A stretch of 64,000 bases of DNA from Nitrosomonas ureae (GTDB lineage Bacteria > Pseudomonadota > Gammaproteobacteria > Burkholderiales > Nitrosomonadaceae), in assembly GCF_900206265.1 (NCBI RefSeq), contig NZ_LT907782.1, forward strand, positions 2,232,001-2,296,000, given 5' to 3'. This document shows, piece by piece, positions 42,099 to 51,664 of the stretch. Position numbers and translations under genes: made by a program. The notes beneath the pieces were generated by a model, which did no database searches, was not told where the DNA came from, and worked only from the letters and a program-made list of their open reading frames with translations. How positions within the stretch are numbered: the stretch's first letter is position 1; each line of letters begins with the position of its first letter.

Positions 42099-43286
42099 CT
42101 ATATATTGCGTTTTAGCTTATCCACATAATCCGCCCATTGCTGCATCATGCGCGTACGTGGCTCCAGATAGAGCGCATGGTTATAAGCCGCGCTCACTGC
42201 ATCGCGTTGAGTGTGAGCAAGCTGTAATTCGATATGATCGTGATTGAATCCTTGTTCGTGAAGAATCGTCGACGCTATCCCTCTGAAACCGTGTCCGGTC
42301 ATGCGGCTGTGATAACCCATCCGGTACAATGCAAACAGTATGGTGTTATTGCTCATTGATTTGCCGTTTCTTTTCTCATTGGGAAACAGCAGGATTTGAT
42401 CAGCCGCCAGATTCTTTATTTTCTCTAATACTGCAATGGCCTGATCCGATAAAGGTACAATATGCGGGGTTTTCATCTTCATGCGTTCAGCCGGTATACG
42501 CCATTGCTTTTTAATAAGGTCTATTTCTTCCCATCTGCCGCCAATTAATTCACTGGTTCGCACAAACGTTAACGCCATTAATTGCAATGCAAAGCGGGTG
42601 AGTGGTTGGCCGTCGTATGTATCAATCTTTTGAAGTAATTCGGGTAGCTCTTTTTGATCCAACCTTGCATAGTTGGTTTTCTTTGTAGGTGTAAGTACAT
42701 CAGAAGGCTTGATATCCGCCGCTGGATTGCGTTCTGCCAGCCCGTGAGCAACAGCATAGCGCATGATCTGACCACATTTGGTTAATGCACGCTTGGCAAT
42801 ATCTAACGCGCCGCGTGATTCAATCTTCTTGATTGCCATTAATAACATGGGTGCGGTTAATTCAGTAACAGGCTTTCTACCGATGATCGGGAAGATGTCC
42901 GCTTCCAGTCGACGGATTGTATAACTTGCATGGCGTTGATTACGTGCTGCGCTCCATTGAGTCCACCAAAGACGCGCAACAGATTCAAAACTATTGGTTG
43001 CCGCTATGGCTTCCAGTTGCTTTTGTTCTTGCCTATGTAATGAAGGATCAACACCCTGTGCCAATAATTCCTTAAATCGTGCTTGCTGATTGCGTGCTTC
43101 TTTTAATGTCACATCCGGATAAACACCCAATGAGAGCATTTTGGCTGTGCCATTCACACGGTAACGATAACGCCACCATTTCGCACAAGAAGGTTGAATC
43201 ATGAGAACCAGTCCATGACCATCAGGAAGTGAGTAGGGCTTCTCTTTAGGTTTTGCCGCCTTAATCTCTGAATCTGTCAGTTTCAT
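42099..43286 (-). CDS. P4-type tyrosine integrase (DUF4102), element 3
   Basis: A 395-residue integrase. The N-terminal DUF4102 domain reads KLTDSEIKAAKPKEKPYSLP and GHGLVLMIQP. The catalytic part has ALTFVRTSELIGGRWEEID, HGFRGIASTILHEQG, and AAYNHALYLEPR with the nucleophile Tyr. It is adjacent to tRNA-Ser and is presumably specific for it. Confidence 0.95.
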   Translation of the reverse strand: MKLTDSEIKAAKPKEKPYSLPDGHGLVLMIQPSCAKWWRYRYRVNGTAKMLSLGVYPDVTLKEARNQQARFKELLAQGVDPSLHRQEQKQLEAIAATNSFESVARLWWTQWSAARNQRHASYTIRRLEADIFPIIGRKPVTELTAPMLLMAIKKIESRGALDIAKRALTKCGQIMRYAVAHGLAERNPAADIKPSDVLTPTKKTNYARLDQKELPELLQKIDTYDGQPLTRFALQLMALTFVRTSELIGGRWEEIDLIKKQWRIPAERMKMKTPHIVPLSDQAIAVLEKIKNLAADQILLFPNEKRNGKSMSNNTILFALYRMGYHSRMTGHGFRGIASTILHEQGFNHDHIELQLAHTQRDAVSAAYNHALYLEPRTRMMQQWADYVDKLKRNI

Positions 43287-43485
43287 GTGAAAACACCTTC
43301 AACCGGTAGTTTGCGTGAATATGTGAGTAACATTTATGCAAGTATTATAGTTACTCACTAACTTACTCACAAATTTATCTTGTTACTCACATTTCACAGG
43401 GTTGGCTACGGATAACAAAAAACCCGATAAACTTATCATTTATACGGGTCTTATTGGTGTTGCTGGGTGTTTATTGGTGTATCTG

Positions 43486-43578
43486 TGGCGGAGAGGATGG
43501 GATTCGAACCCATGTGTCAAGATAACCTGACCATCTGATTTCGAGTCAGCGCCGTTATGACCGCTTCGGTACCTCTCC
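43486..43578 (-). tRNA. tRNA-Ser (anticodon CGA)
   Basis: A 93-nt class II tRNA with acceptor GGAGAGG/CCTCTCC, encoded CCA and a long variable arm. The anticodon loop is CTCGAAA, giving CGA, which reads UCG. The 3' end faces the element 3 integrase. The rest of the 375-bp stretch 43287-43661 is AT-rich and has no gene. Confidence 0.95.
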
Positions 43579-43661
43579 GGTTGTTAGAAACTCGACACCC
43601 GCTGGACTCTCTTAAGATATCGAGCGAGTGTGAGTGTTTTAGAGGATAATTTACCTTTATA

Positions 43662-44507
43662 TTATGCAGAAACTTTTATGGCACCGCGCATTTTCTGCAG
43701 CGCCTTGACCTCAATCTGACGAACACGCTCTGCCGATACACCCAGTTCATCGGCCAAATCATGCAGTGTTGCGGTATCTTTTTCCCTCAACCAGCGGGCT
43801 TCTATAATGTGGCGGCTTCGTTTATCCAGGCAATCAAGAGATTTCTGCAATCCTTTCTCGCGCAAGTGGGTGATTTGTTCTTTTTCCAGGAGCTGCGACG
43901 GTTCTGTGCCATCTGTCAGATAATTGATGGGGCTGAATGTGTCATCTTCATCTTCAGAGACGGGTTCAAGGGAAATATCCGAACCGTTGAAGCGTTTCTC
44001 CATTTCAATGACTTCTTCAGCTTTAACACCCAATTGAGCTGCCATTGCGTCCACTTCCTGCGGATTCATCGTGTCCAGGCCATGCTTCATGCTGCGCAGG
44101 TTAAAAAATAATTTCCGTTGCTGCTTGGTGGTGGCAATTTTGACTAAACGCCAGTTACGCATGATGAATTCGTGAATCTCAGCTTTAATCCAATGAACGG
44201 CAAAAGACACCAACCGCACTCCCCGCTCTGGATCGAAACGTTTAACTGCCTTCATCAGGCCGATATTTCCTTCCTGAATCAGATCAGCTTGTGGAAGACC
44301 GTAGCCTTTATACCCACGCGCTATCGCCACTACAAAACGCAGATGAGACATAATTAACTGCTGAGCAGCTTCGATATCACCGCGATTCCATAGTCGTCGT
44401 GCCAAACTGGTTTCTTCTTCCTGTGTAAGTATAGGGAAAGAATTAACAGACTGAATATAACTTTCAATACTTCCACCCGTGGTAGGTAGTGTTAAAGCAT
44501 TCGTCAT
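43662..44507 (-). CDS. rpoH: RNA polymerase sigma-32 (heat shock)
   Basis: A 281-residue heat-shock sigma factor. Region 2 has [21 protein letters not shown] and SFAVHWIKAEIHEFI. The RpoH-box block NWRLVKIATTKQQRKLFFNL is intact. Region 4 has the HTH LHDLADELGVSAERVRQIE. It lies downstream of ftsX as in E. coli. The promoter overlaps a CIRCE element, so HrcA probably represses it. Confidence 0.97.
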   Translation of the reverse strand: MTNALTLPTTGGSIESYIQSVNSFPILTQEEETSLARRLWNRGDIEAAQQLIMSHLRFVVAIARGYKGYGLPQADLIQEGNIGLMKAVKRFDPERGVRLVSFAVHWIKAEIHEFIMRNWRLVKIATTKQQRKLFFNLRSMKHGLDTMNPQEVDAMAAQLGVKAEEVIEMEKRFNGSDISLEPVSEDEDDTFSPINYLTDGTEPSQLLEKEQITHLREKGLQKSLDCLDKRSRHIIEARWLREKDTATLHDLADELGVSAERVRQIEVKALQKMRGAIKVSA

Positions 44508-44559
44508 TGTAATAATCTCCTGATAGTAGGTTTGTGCCTATGTGATATAACTATGTTTT

Positions 44560-44589
44560 ATTCTAGCACTCTCATGCTGTGAGTGCCAA
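44560..44589 (-). promoter_or_regulatory. rpoH promoter overlapped by CIRCE (HrcA operator)
   Basis: TAGCACTC (44564-44571), nine bases, then GAGTGCCA (44581-44588) fit CIRCE (TTAGCACTC-N9-GAGTGCTAA) with small deviations. On the minus strand TTGGCA (44584-44589) and TAGAAT (44560-44565) form a promoter with an 18-bp spacer. The operator thus covers the spacer and both boxes, about 55-80 bases before the rpoH start. Confidence 0.8.
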
Positions 44590-44623
44590 ATATTTAAAAA
44601 GTTTCGTTATAAATTCTTCCGAG

Positions 44624-45535
44624 TTATTCAGGTTCGATTTGCCAGAGATGGCTTGCGACAGAAATGCGTGCACCTAACCATCCCAGCCAAGCAGAAAACA
44701 ATAGCAGGCTGATGCTGTCTTGTAGAGAAAGGTGCTGCAGTTGTATATCAAGATCATAAAGCTGAGCGAGAGGCATGAGTTCATCATTTAGTACAGCGAT
44801 GCCCCATGTAATGATGAGCCACGCTGTAATGCCTCCGGACAATCCTTGAATGGCGCCAAAATAAAGAAAAGGACGTTGGATAAAACTATCGGTTGCGCCA
44901 ATGAGTTTGGATATTTCGATTTCATCACGTTTAGTCAGAATTTGCAGGCGGATGGTATTGAACATGATCGCAACGATTGCAATACTTAGCAATGTAGCTA
45001 ACATGAGCACGACCGAGCGCCCCAATTTAAGCAGTGCGTTCAGGCGATCCACCCAGGCGGAGTCAAATTGTACATGCGCAATTTCCGGCCAGCTCTGCAG
45101 AGTTAATTTCCATTGTTCCAGCGAGTCTGATGTATTTTCCCGAGTATGGACGACAAAAGCATCCGGAAGGGGGTTATAGGCCAAATTGGCGGTGATATCG
45201 GTAAATCCGCTACTTTGTTGTAACTGAGTTAGTGCGCTGTTCTTGGAAACAAATCGATAGTTCACGATTTGTGAGTCTTCTTGCAGGCGTTGCTGGATTT
45301 TGTCGATATCTTCTTTCTGCGCATCCTGTTTAAGAAACAAGCTGATTTGCGGGGAACCCGCCGCTTGGCCGGATATGGATTGCAAATTTTCCATCAGTAC
45401 ATAGACGCCGGTCGGCAGGCTAAGCGCGATACCCATCACAGTGATGCTCAGCAGAGCGGTAACAGGTGTGGAGGCCAGTCGCTTGAATGTGTAAAAAAAT
45501 ACAATCCCATGTTGCATCAGCCATGCGCGGATCAT
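44624..45535 (-). CDS. ftsX: Cell division protein FtsX
   Basis: A 303-residue permease-like protein with four membrane segments (about residues 25-45, 170-195, 225-245, 270-290) and a periplasmic loop. With FtsE it controls peptidoglycan hydrolases at the septum. The C-terminal block SKLIGATDSFIQRPFLYFG is characteristic. Its ATG overlaps the ftsE stop by four bases. Confidence 0.95.
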   Translation of the reverse strand: MIRAWLMQHGIVFFYTFKRLASTPVTALLSITVMGIALSLPTGVYVLMENLQSISGQAAGSPQISLFLKQDAQKEDIDKIQQRLQEDSQIVNYRFVSKNSALTQLQQSSGFTDITANLAYNPLPDAFVVHTRENTSDSLEQWKLTLQSWPEIAHVQFDSAWVDRLNALLKLGRSVVLMLATLLSIAIVAIMFNTIRLQILTKRDEIEISKLIGATDSFIQRPFLYFGAIQGLSGGITAWLIITWGIAVLNDELMPLAQLYDLDIQLQHLSLQDSISLLLFSAWLGWLGARISVASHLWQIEPE

Positions 45536-46203
45536 GCGGCTAATTTTCCTTGTTTGAGTGACAGAATCCGGTGTTGCGTATCCTCCAGCAGGGAAGCGTC
45601 ATGCGTTGCGATCAGGACGGTGACGCCTACCTGATTGAACGATTTGAACATGGTCATGATATCTCGGGCATATTCAGCATCCAGATTACCTGTCGGTTCA
45701 TCGGCGATCAGGATAGCGGGCCGGTGAACGACTGCACGCGCGATACACAACCGTTGTCTTTCACCACCGGATAGAGTGATGGGCATGACTTTCTCTTTTT
45801 TTAACAGGCCAACTTTATCCAGAGCGGCGCGTACCCGGGACATCGCCGTGTTGCTATCAAAATCGCTGATTTGCAGCGGCAATAAAACATTCTCAAAAAC
45901 ATTGCGGTCAAACAGAAGCTTGTGATCCTGAAAAATGAAACCGATCTTGCGCCTTAGATAGGGAATCGCGGCGGGTTTGAGTTGGGCTATATTTTGCCCA
46001 CTGATTGTGATTACGCCGGAAGTCGGACATTCTATTGCCGCAATCAGCTTTAATAATGTGCTTTTACCGGCGCCCGAATGACCGGTCAGAAATACCATTT
46101 CGCCGGATTCCACCGCAAGTTCAATGTTGTTCAGAGCAATATAACCGTCGGGATAGCGCTTGGAGACATTTTTTAGAGCAATCATAGGGTTTCTGCTATC
46201 CAT
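45532..46203 (-). CDS. ftsE: Cell division ATP-binding protein FtsE
   Basis: A 223-residue ABC ATPase. Walker A is GHSGAGKSTLLKL, signature LSGGERQRLCIARAV, Walker B ILIADEPTGNLD. It powers FtsX. An internal ATG at 46185 (MIALKNVSKRYPDG) aligns with the E. coli start and may be the true one. Confidence 0.95.
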   Translation of the reverse strand: MDSRNPMIALKNVSKRYPDGYIALNNIELAVESGEMVFLTGHSGAGKSTLLKLIAAIECPTSGVITISGQNIAQLKPAAIPYLRRKIGFIFQDHKLLFDRNVFENVLLPLQISDFDSNTAMSRVRAALDKVGLLKKEKVMPITLSGGERQRLCIARAVVHRPAILIADEPTGNLDAEYARDIMTMFKSFNQVGVTVLIATHDASLLEDTQHRILSLKQGKLAA

Positions 46204-46212
46204 TGGTAGCGC

Positions 46213-47238
46213 TTAATCCAGAAGTGCTTCAACGAATTCTCTGGCCTCAAATGGTCTCAGGTCATCCAAACCTTCGCCCACGCCAATAAAACGCAATGCC
46301 GGAGGATTCTCAGGATATTGTCCTGCGATAGCTGCGACTACCCCGCCTTTTGCGGTGCCATCCAATTTGGTCAGGATCAGCCCGGTAACATTCAGCGCGT
46401 CATTAAAGGCGCTTACTTGCGTAATTGCATTTTGTCCCGTGTTGGCATCCAATACCAGCAGCACTTCATGCGGTGCGTCCGGCATGGCCTTAGCAATCAC
46501 GCGTTTCACTTTTTTAATCTCTTCCATTAAATGCAGCTGGGTAGTCAAGCGTCCGGCCGTATCCGCCAGTACGATATCTATACCGCGCGCTTTGGCTGAG
46601 TTGACGGCATCATAAATTACAGCAGCCGGATCGCTTTTTTTATCGGGATCGCTGTCCGGGGCTATAACGGTAACATTGTTCCGCTCCCCCCAAGCGATCA
46701 ATTGCTCGCGCGCAGCCGCACGGAAAGTATCGCCGGCAGCCAGTAGTACTGATTGACCTTGGGTTTGAAAGAATTTGGCAAGTTTGCCAATCGAAGTTGT
46801 TTTTCCTACACCATTGACACCCGCTATCATGATGACGAAAGGTTTATGCCTGGTGGTATCCAGTGGTTGGGCTAGCGGTTCCAGCATGGCGATCAGTGAT
46901 TCTTTAAGCGCGTGTTTTAACTGTATGGAATCTGTCAATGCATTGCGCTTGACTTGTTTGCGCAGGTTTTCAAGTAATTGATATGTTGCGTTGACACCTA
47001 TGTCGGAGGTTAACAAGATAGTTTCCAGTTCTTCGTACAGTTCCTCATCAATCTTACCGCCGCCAAACAAGCCCGATAGCTGTTTCCCCAGATTTTGCCG
47101 AGTGCGTGAAAGGCCTTGTTTAAGCTTGCTGGCGAAGCTGATGGATTCTGCCGGTGGAGACTCGGATTCCACTACGGATTCGACTGGAGTTTCGTTCGGA
47201 TCCGCAAGATCTTTTTTGGATTTAAAAAAACTAAACAT
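46213..47238 (-). CDS. ftsY: Signal recognition particle receptor FtsY
   Basis: A 341-residue SRP GTPase that docks ribosome-SRP complexes at the membrane. It has an acidic N-terminal region, the NG domain with GVNGVGKTTSIGKLA (G1), LADTAGRL (G3) and LTKLDGTAKGG (G4), and a C-terminal GVGEGLDDLRPF. Nine bases separate it from ftsE. Confidence 0.97.
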   Translation of the reverse strand: MFSFFKSKKDLADPNETPVESVVESESPPAESISFASKLKQGLSRTRQNLGKQLSGLFGGGKIDEELYEELETILLTSDIGVNATYQLLENLRKQVKRNALTDSIQLKHALKESLIAMLEPLAQPLDTTRHKPFVIMIAGVNGVGKTTSIGKLAKFFQTQGQSVLLAAGDTFRAAAREQLIAWGERNNVTVIAPDSDPDKKSDPAAVIYDAVNSAKARGIDIVLADTAGRLTTQLHLMEEIKKVKRVIAKAMPDAPHEVLLVLDANTGQNAITQVSAFNDALNVTGLILTKLDGTAKGGVVAAIAGQYPENPPALRFIGVGEGLDDLRPFEAREFVEALLD

Positions 47239-47314
47239 TCTGGTAGGCTCTCAATATGCAGAGGAATTCTCAAACTTCAATTTTATTCTGTTTACTCACT
47301 TTAGGTTGGTAAAA

Positions 47315-48718
47315 ATGATATCTGATTACCGTATCACTTTTTTTTACTTTTTCTCAATTTGTGGATTTTTGTTGGTGATCAATCCGCTGACTTCATCATC
47401 AGCATATGCCAATCCGTATGAATATGTGCTCGATAATGGCCTTAAATTGATTGTAAAACAAGACCATCGTTCACCGGTTGTGGTGACACAAATCTGGTAC
47501 AAGGCAGGCAGCATTGATGAAGTCAATGGCGTAACCGGTGTCGCGCATGTTCTGGAACATATGATGTTCAAAGGCACAGAGAAAGTTCCCAATGGCGAGT
47601 TCTCAAAAAAAATTGCAGCTGCTGGCGGGCGTGAGAATGCTTTCACGAGTTACGATTACACGGCTTATTACCAGCAATTGCATAAAAATCATTTGCCGAT
47701 GGCCATGGAATTGGAAGCGGATCGAATGCGCAATCTAATTTTAACCAGAGAAGAATTTGAAAAAGAAATCAAAGTTGTAATGGAAGAAAGAAGATTGCGT
47801 ACGGATGATCAGGCGCGTTCGCTATTGTATGAAAAAATGATGGCTGTTGCTTTTCAGTCTCATCCTTACAAAAATCCGATTATTGGCTGGATGAATGATC
47901 TGGAAAATATGAGCGTGGAAGATACGCAGGAATGGTATGACCGCTGGTACGCACCTAATAATGCAACATTGGTTGTCGTCGGGGATGTTGATGCAGACGA
48001 GGTATTTCAGCTAGCAAAAAAATACTATGGTGCAATTCAATCACATTCTTTATTCGCGATAGATGCTCGTAAACCACAGGTCGAACCACCACAATTAGGC
48101 ACTAAACGGATAACCGTCAAAGCACCGGCAGAGTTGCCTTATCTCATCATGGGATTTCATGCGCCTGCAATAAAAAATGTTAATGAAGACTGGGAACCCT
48201 ATGCGTTGGAGATATTGGAAGGGGTGCTGGATGGCCATGCTTCAGCCAGACTGAGCAAGTCGTTGGTGCGCGAAAGTCAAGTCGCTAATTCTGCCAGTGC
48301 GGGGTATGGTGCGATTGCGCGCGGCCCAAGCATTTTTTTTCTGAGTGCAGTGCCTGGCGTTGGCAAAACAGTAGCTGACTTGGAGCAGGCACTGCGCTCC
48401 GAGATCGAAAAAATTATTCAAGAAGGTGTTACGGAAGTAGAACTAAATCGAGTGAAAGCTCAGGTAATTGCGAGTCATGTCTATCAGCGAGATTCCACTT
48501 TTTCTCAAGCTATGCAATTGGGTAGACTGGAAAGTACTGGATTATCTTATCGTGATACGGATACCATCCTGGAGAAGTTAAAAGCAGTTACTGCTGAACA
48601 GATACGCGATGTAACAAAGAAATATTTTACTGATGAAGGTTTGACAGTCGCGGTATTGGATCCGCAGCCATTGGAACAGAAAGCTCCGAAAAAAATTCCC
48701 GGCGGTTTAAGACACTAG
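47315..48718 (+). CDS. M16 family zinc peptidase, secreted
   Basis: A 467-residue pitrilysin-type peptidase with an N-terminal signal (about residues 1-28, ending SSAYA). The inverted zinc motif HVLEHMMF (HXXEH) lies near residue 75, with the downstream Glu in the FEKEIKVVMEERR region. The C-terminal half is the second M16 domain. The start is ATG 47315; the frame continues upstream through the ftsY region but is non-coding there. It is divergent from ftsY, as often seen in betaproteobacteria. A second, inactive M16 gene often follows in relatives but is absent here. Confidence 0.92.
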   Translation: MISDYRITFFYFFSICGFLLVINPLTSSSAYANPYEYVLDNGLKLIVKQDHRSPVVVTQIWYKAGSIDEVNGVTGVAHVLEHMMFKGTEKVPNGEFSKKIAAAGGRENAFTSYDYTAYYQQLHKNHLPMAMELEADRMRNLILTREEFEKEIKVVMEERRLRTDDQARSLLYEKMMAVAFQSHPYKNPIIGWMNDLENMSVEDTQEWYDRWYAPNNATLVVVGDVDADEVFQLAKKYYGAIQSHSLFAIDARKPQVEPPQLGTKRITVKAPAELPYLIMGFHAPAIKNVNEDWEPYALEILEGVLDGHASARLSKSLVRESQVANSASAGYGAIARGPSIFFLSAVPGVGKTVADLEQALRSEIEKIIQEGVTEVELNRVKAQVIASHVYQRDSTFSQAMQLGRLESTGLSYRDTDTILEKLKAVTAEQIRDVTKKYFTDEGLTVAVLDPQPLEQKAPKKIPGGLRH

Positions 48719-48841
48719 GAAGCGCTGAACACGCGTCATTCCGAACATAGTAAGGATTGCATTGATTGTTAGAAATTTCTTTGCTGCATTTTTGGATGAC
48801 AGATGCGAGTTTTTCAGCGTTTATCCGGATTGAACTGAAAT

Positions 48842-48882
48842 TTCGACAGCCGTCTTAAAAGAGTTAATGGACCGCTGTCGAA
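48842..48882. repeat. Inverted repeat TTCGACAGC / GCTGTCGAA
   Basis: A 9-bp perfect stem with a 23-base loop lies between two convergent genes, with A-rich sequence after the right arm. It may act as a weak terminator or binding site. Confidence 0.45.
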
Positions 48883-48901
48883 GAAAAAGTTATATAGCGG
48901 G

Positions 48902-49315
48902 TTATTCCTTTTTATCTCCGTGCGCATGATCGCCGTTTTGCTGTTTTTTGCCATGATCGTGCATGTGTTTATGCATTTTTTCCTTCATGTTGCGCCTTTC
49001 TGTTTCATCCAGAAAACCATCTTTGTTGGTATCTTTCTTATCAAACATGGCTTCATGGTGCTTCATGAATTCCTCTTTGCTGATTTTGCCATCATTATTT
49101 GTATCTACTGATGACATTTTATGCTCACATTTGTGGCCATGATCGTGTTGACCTTCAGATTTTGTGTTGCCATGGCTATGTTCTGAATGTTGTCCGCTTT
49201 GTTGCGGATGGTTGCTGCCTTGAGTGGTATCTGCAGCGATGACCGGAGTTACAAATTGCGTAACTAAAAAAGCAGTTCCGATAGCGATTGAAAGCAAGTT
49301 TCTTTTTAGATGCAT
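48902..49315 (-). CDS. His-rich exported EF-hand protein
   Basis: A 137-residue protein with a signal peptide (about residues 1-27). A His/Gln-rich linker follows, then two EF-hand calcium loops, DTNNDGKISKEE and DTNKDGFLDETE, and a Lys/His-rich tail. It likely binds Ca2+ and perhaps transition metals in the periplasm. ATG 49315 is preferred because GGAG lies eight bases upstream; another ATG lies four codons earlier. Confidence 0.85.
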   Translation of the reverse strand: MHLKRNLLSIAIGTAFLVTQFVTPVIAADTTQGSNHPQQSGQHSEHSHGNTKSEGQHDHGHKCEHKMSSVDTNNDGKISKEEFMKHHEAMFDKKDTNKDGFLDETERRNMKEKMHKHMHDHGKKQQNGDHAHGDKKE

Positions 49316-49431
49316 CTTGTTCTCCATAATATTGATTGAGTGAAAAGGTTTGTGAAACCTCGTGTTTTAGAAACGAACAAATCTTTAAAGTTCGGAAATT
49401 AAATTAACTCACAGGAGTCTTGCCATCATTT

Positions 49432-49977
49432 TCAGGTAACGATGAAGTGCTGCCGGTAATGCTTAAGTTCGTTAATGGAATCATAAATGTCTGCGAGAGC
49501 CTCATGCTTACTGTTTTTAGAAAAATTTGCCACAATCTCTGGCTTCCAGCGTTTCGCCAACTCTTTTAAAGTACTGACATCCAGGTTGCGGTAATGAAAA
49601 TAGGCTTCCAATTGTGGCATCGAACGAACCATAAAGCGCCGATCCTGACAGATGGAATTACCGCACATCGGAGAGATTCCCGAGGGTACGTGCAATTTTA
49701 GAAACTCGACCATCTGTGCTTCTACTTCGGCTTCCTTCAGTGTGGATGCTTTAACTTTATCGATCAGGCCCGACTTGGCATGGGTCGATTGATTCCATTT
49801 ATCCATGCCATCAAGTATTTCATCGGGTTGATGCACGACCAGAACCGGTCCTTCGGCAACTGTATTCAGTTGTGAATCGGTTATAACTAGAGCGACTTCA
49901 ATGATGCGATCGTTATCTGGATTGAGTCCGGTCATTTCCATGTCGACCCAGATGAGGTTATTATTATCTTGTGCCAT
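49432..49977 (-). CDS. orn: Oligoribonuclease
   Basis: A 181-residue DEDDh exonuclease that degrades short RNAs and pGpG. ExoI motif is WVDMEMTGL, ExoII is near [12 protein letters not shown] and the ExoIII His/Asp pair is in SKHEALADI. It is divergent from the Ste24-type protease gene. Confidence 0.96.
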   Translation of the reverse strand: MAQDNNNLIWVDMEMTGLNPDNDRIIEVALVITDSQLNTVAEGPVLVVHQPDEILDGMDKWNQSTHAKSGLIDKVKASTLKEAEVEAQMVEFLKLHVPSGISPMCGNSICQDRRFMVRSMPQLEAYFHYRNLDVSTLKELAKRWKPEIVANFSKNSKHEALADIYDSINELKHYRQHFIVT

Positions 49978-50069
49978 AATTATCTAAAATTTGAATGCAA
50001 TGAGTTTAATTGTGTCATATTGCCCTTAGTCAGTCACTTTTATAAACTTTTGTATTCGATTTATATACT

Positions 50070-51326
50070 ATGCAGATATTTACATTGATTTTTTTGATTG
50101 CGTTATTACTTACCACGCTAACTCAGGTTTGGCTATCAGTCCGGCATATCCGTCATGTACGTATTCATCAGGACAGAGTGCCTGAAGAATTCGCCGGTCA
50201 GATCAGCTTGGCTGATCATAAAAAGGCGGCCGACTATACCTGCGCAAAAACTCGTGCAGGATATCCAGGCATACTCATTCATGCCGCTCTATTGCTTGTG
50301 TTTACGCTCGGCGGCGGATTAAATATCTTGAGCGAATTCTGGGCCAATTGGTTAAATGATCCTTTGGCGCATGGCATGGTACTGATCATCAGCACTTTTT
50401 TCATAATGAGTGTCGCTGAAATACCCTTAAGCTACTACCGTACTTTTGTAATCGAAGAGCAATTTGGTTTCAACAAGATGACACCGGCGATGTTTTTTAC
50501 CGATTTGATCAAACAATCCGCGCTTGGCTTATTGCTGGGCGCGCCTTTATTGTTTTTCGTACTGTGGTTGATGGAAAAAATGGGGGAAAGCTGGTGGGTG
50601 TATGCCTGGTTTGCCTGGATTGCTTTCAACTTATTTGTGCTGGCAATTTTTCCTACGTGGATCGCACCGTTATTTAATAAATTTACTCCGTTGGAGGATG
50701 CTACGCTTAAAACGCGCATCGAGCAATTGATGAATAAATGTGGTTTTAAAGCCAGCGGACTGTTCGTGATGGATGGCTCACGCCGCAGCAATCATGGCAA
50801 TGCTTATTTCACCGGATTTGGCAAAACCAAACGTATCGTATTTTTTGATACGCTGCTGGCGCGTTTGAATCCCGCCGAAATTGAAGCCGTCCTGGCGCAC
50901 GAATTAGGACATTTCAAGCATCGTCATGTAATCAAACGCATTGTGATTTCATTTGCGATGAGTCTGGCATTTTTCTGGATTCTGGGCTATCTGATGGAAC
51001 AGAGCTGGTTCTATGCAGGATTGGGTGTTGAAGTTGCTTCCGTACCGTCGACTGCGATGGCATTGCTGCTGTTTTTTCTGGTGATGCCTGTTTTTACCTT
51101 TTTGCTACATCCAATATCAAGTATTTATTCACGAAAACATGAATTTGAGGCTGATGCCTACGCAGCGCGGAATGCATCGGCGGATGATTTAATTCATGCG
51201 CTGGTCAAGCTGTATCAGGATAATGCAGCAACGCTCACGCCAGATCCGCTGCATTCGGCTTTTTATGATTCACATCCGCCGGCATCCATCCGGGTAGCAC
51301 ATTTACAAAGTCAGGAGCAAGCATGA
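50070..51326 (+). CDS. M48 (Ste24-type) membrane metallopeptidase
   Basis: A 418-residue integral membrane protease with several hydrophobic segments and the zinc motif LAHELGHFKHRH near residue 275. A third ligand lies in KHEFEADAYAAR. It resembles CAAX prenyl protease 1 (Ste24). Bacteria lack prenylated CAAX proteins, so the role is probably membrane protein quality control. It overlaps phhB by four bases. Confidence 0.92.
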   Translation: MQIFTLIFLIALLLTTLTQVWLSVRHIRHVRIHQDRVPEEFAGQISLADHKKAADYTCAKTRAGYPGILIHAALLLVFTLGGGLNILSEFWANWLNDPLAHGMVLIISTFFIMSVAEIPLSYYRTFVIEEQFGFNKMTPAMFFTDLIKQSALGLLLGAPLLFFVLWLMEKMGESWWVYAWFAWIAFNLFVLAIFPTWIAPLFNKFTPLEDATLKTRIEQLMNKCGFKASGLFVMDGSRRSNHGNAYFTGFGKTKRIVFFDTLLARLNPAEIEAVLAHELGHFKHRHVIKRIVISFAMSLAFFWILGYLMEQSWFYAGLGVEVASVPSTAMALLLFFLVMPVFTFLLHPISSIYSRKHEFEADAYAARNASADDLIHALVKLYQDNAATLTPDPLHSAFYDSHPPASIRVAHLQSQEQA

Positions 51327-51664
51327 ACAATACCGCATGTGATTTATCATCCAAACAATGCAAACCGTGCGAGGGCGGTGTGCCGCCATTGTCAGCTGCT
51401 ACGGTTGCTGATTATCTGAAGCAGCTCGATGGCTGGCAATTGCAGGACAAGCAGATTGCCAAGACCTATGAGTTCAAGAATTATTATCAAACGATGGCGT
51501 TCGTCAATGCGGTGGCATGGATTTCGCACCGCGAAGATCATCATCCCGATATGTTAGTTGGCTACAACCAATGCGTGGTTACGTATACGACACATGCCAT
51601 TGGTGGTTTATCCGAAAATGATTTCATCTGTGCGGCGAAAATTGACACGTTATTTTCAATTTGA
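51323..51664 (+). CDS. phhB: Pterin-4a-carbinolamine dehydratase
   Basis: A 113-residue enzyme that recycles the tetrahydrobiopterin cofactor. The conserved core is WISHREDHHPDMLVGYNQCVVTYTTHAIGGLSENDF. It sits between the M48 protease and rsgA with overlapping ends on both sides, suggesting one operon. Confidence 0.94.
   Translation: MNNTACDLSSKQCKPCEGGVPPLSAATVADYLKQLDGWQLQDKQIAKTYEFKNYYQTMAFVNAVAWISHREDHHPDMLVGYNQCVVTYTTHAIGGLSENDFICAAKIDTLFSI

Larger units (their letters stand above)
41244..43485. mobile_element. Integrative element 3, left part missing, at tRNA-Ser
   Basis: A P4-type integrase, an AlpA-like regulator and a truncated primase gene lie in order from the 3' end of tRNA-Ser(CGA). 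The distal att and any cargo are gone; I found no second copy of the tRNA-Ser 3' end in the window. IS21 marks the break. Confidence 0.75.

Noticed and set aside
46991-47314. Long N-terminal extension of the M16 peptidase
   Set aside because: The extension is antisense to ftsY and precedes the signal peptide; ATG 47315 fits the family.
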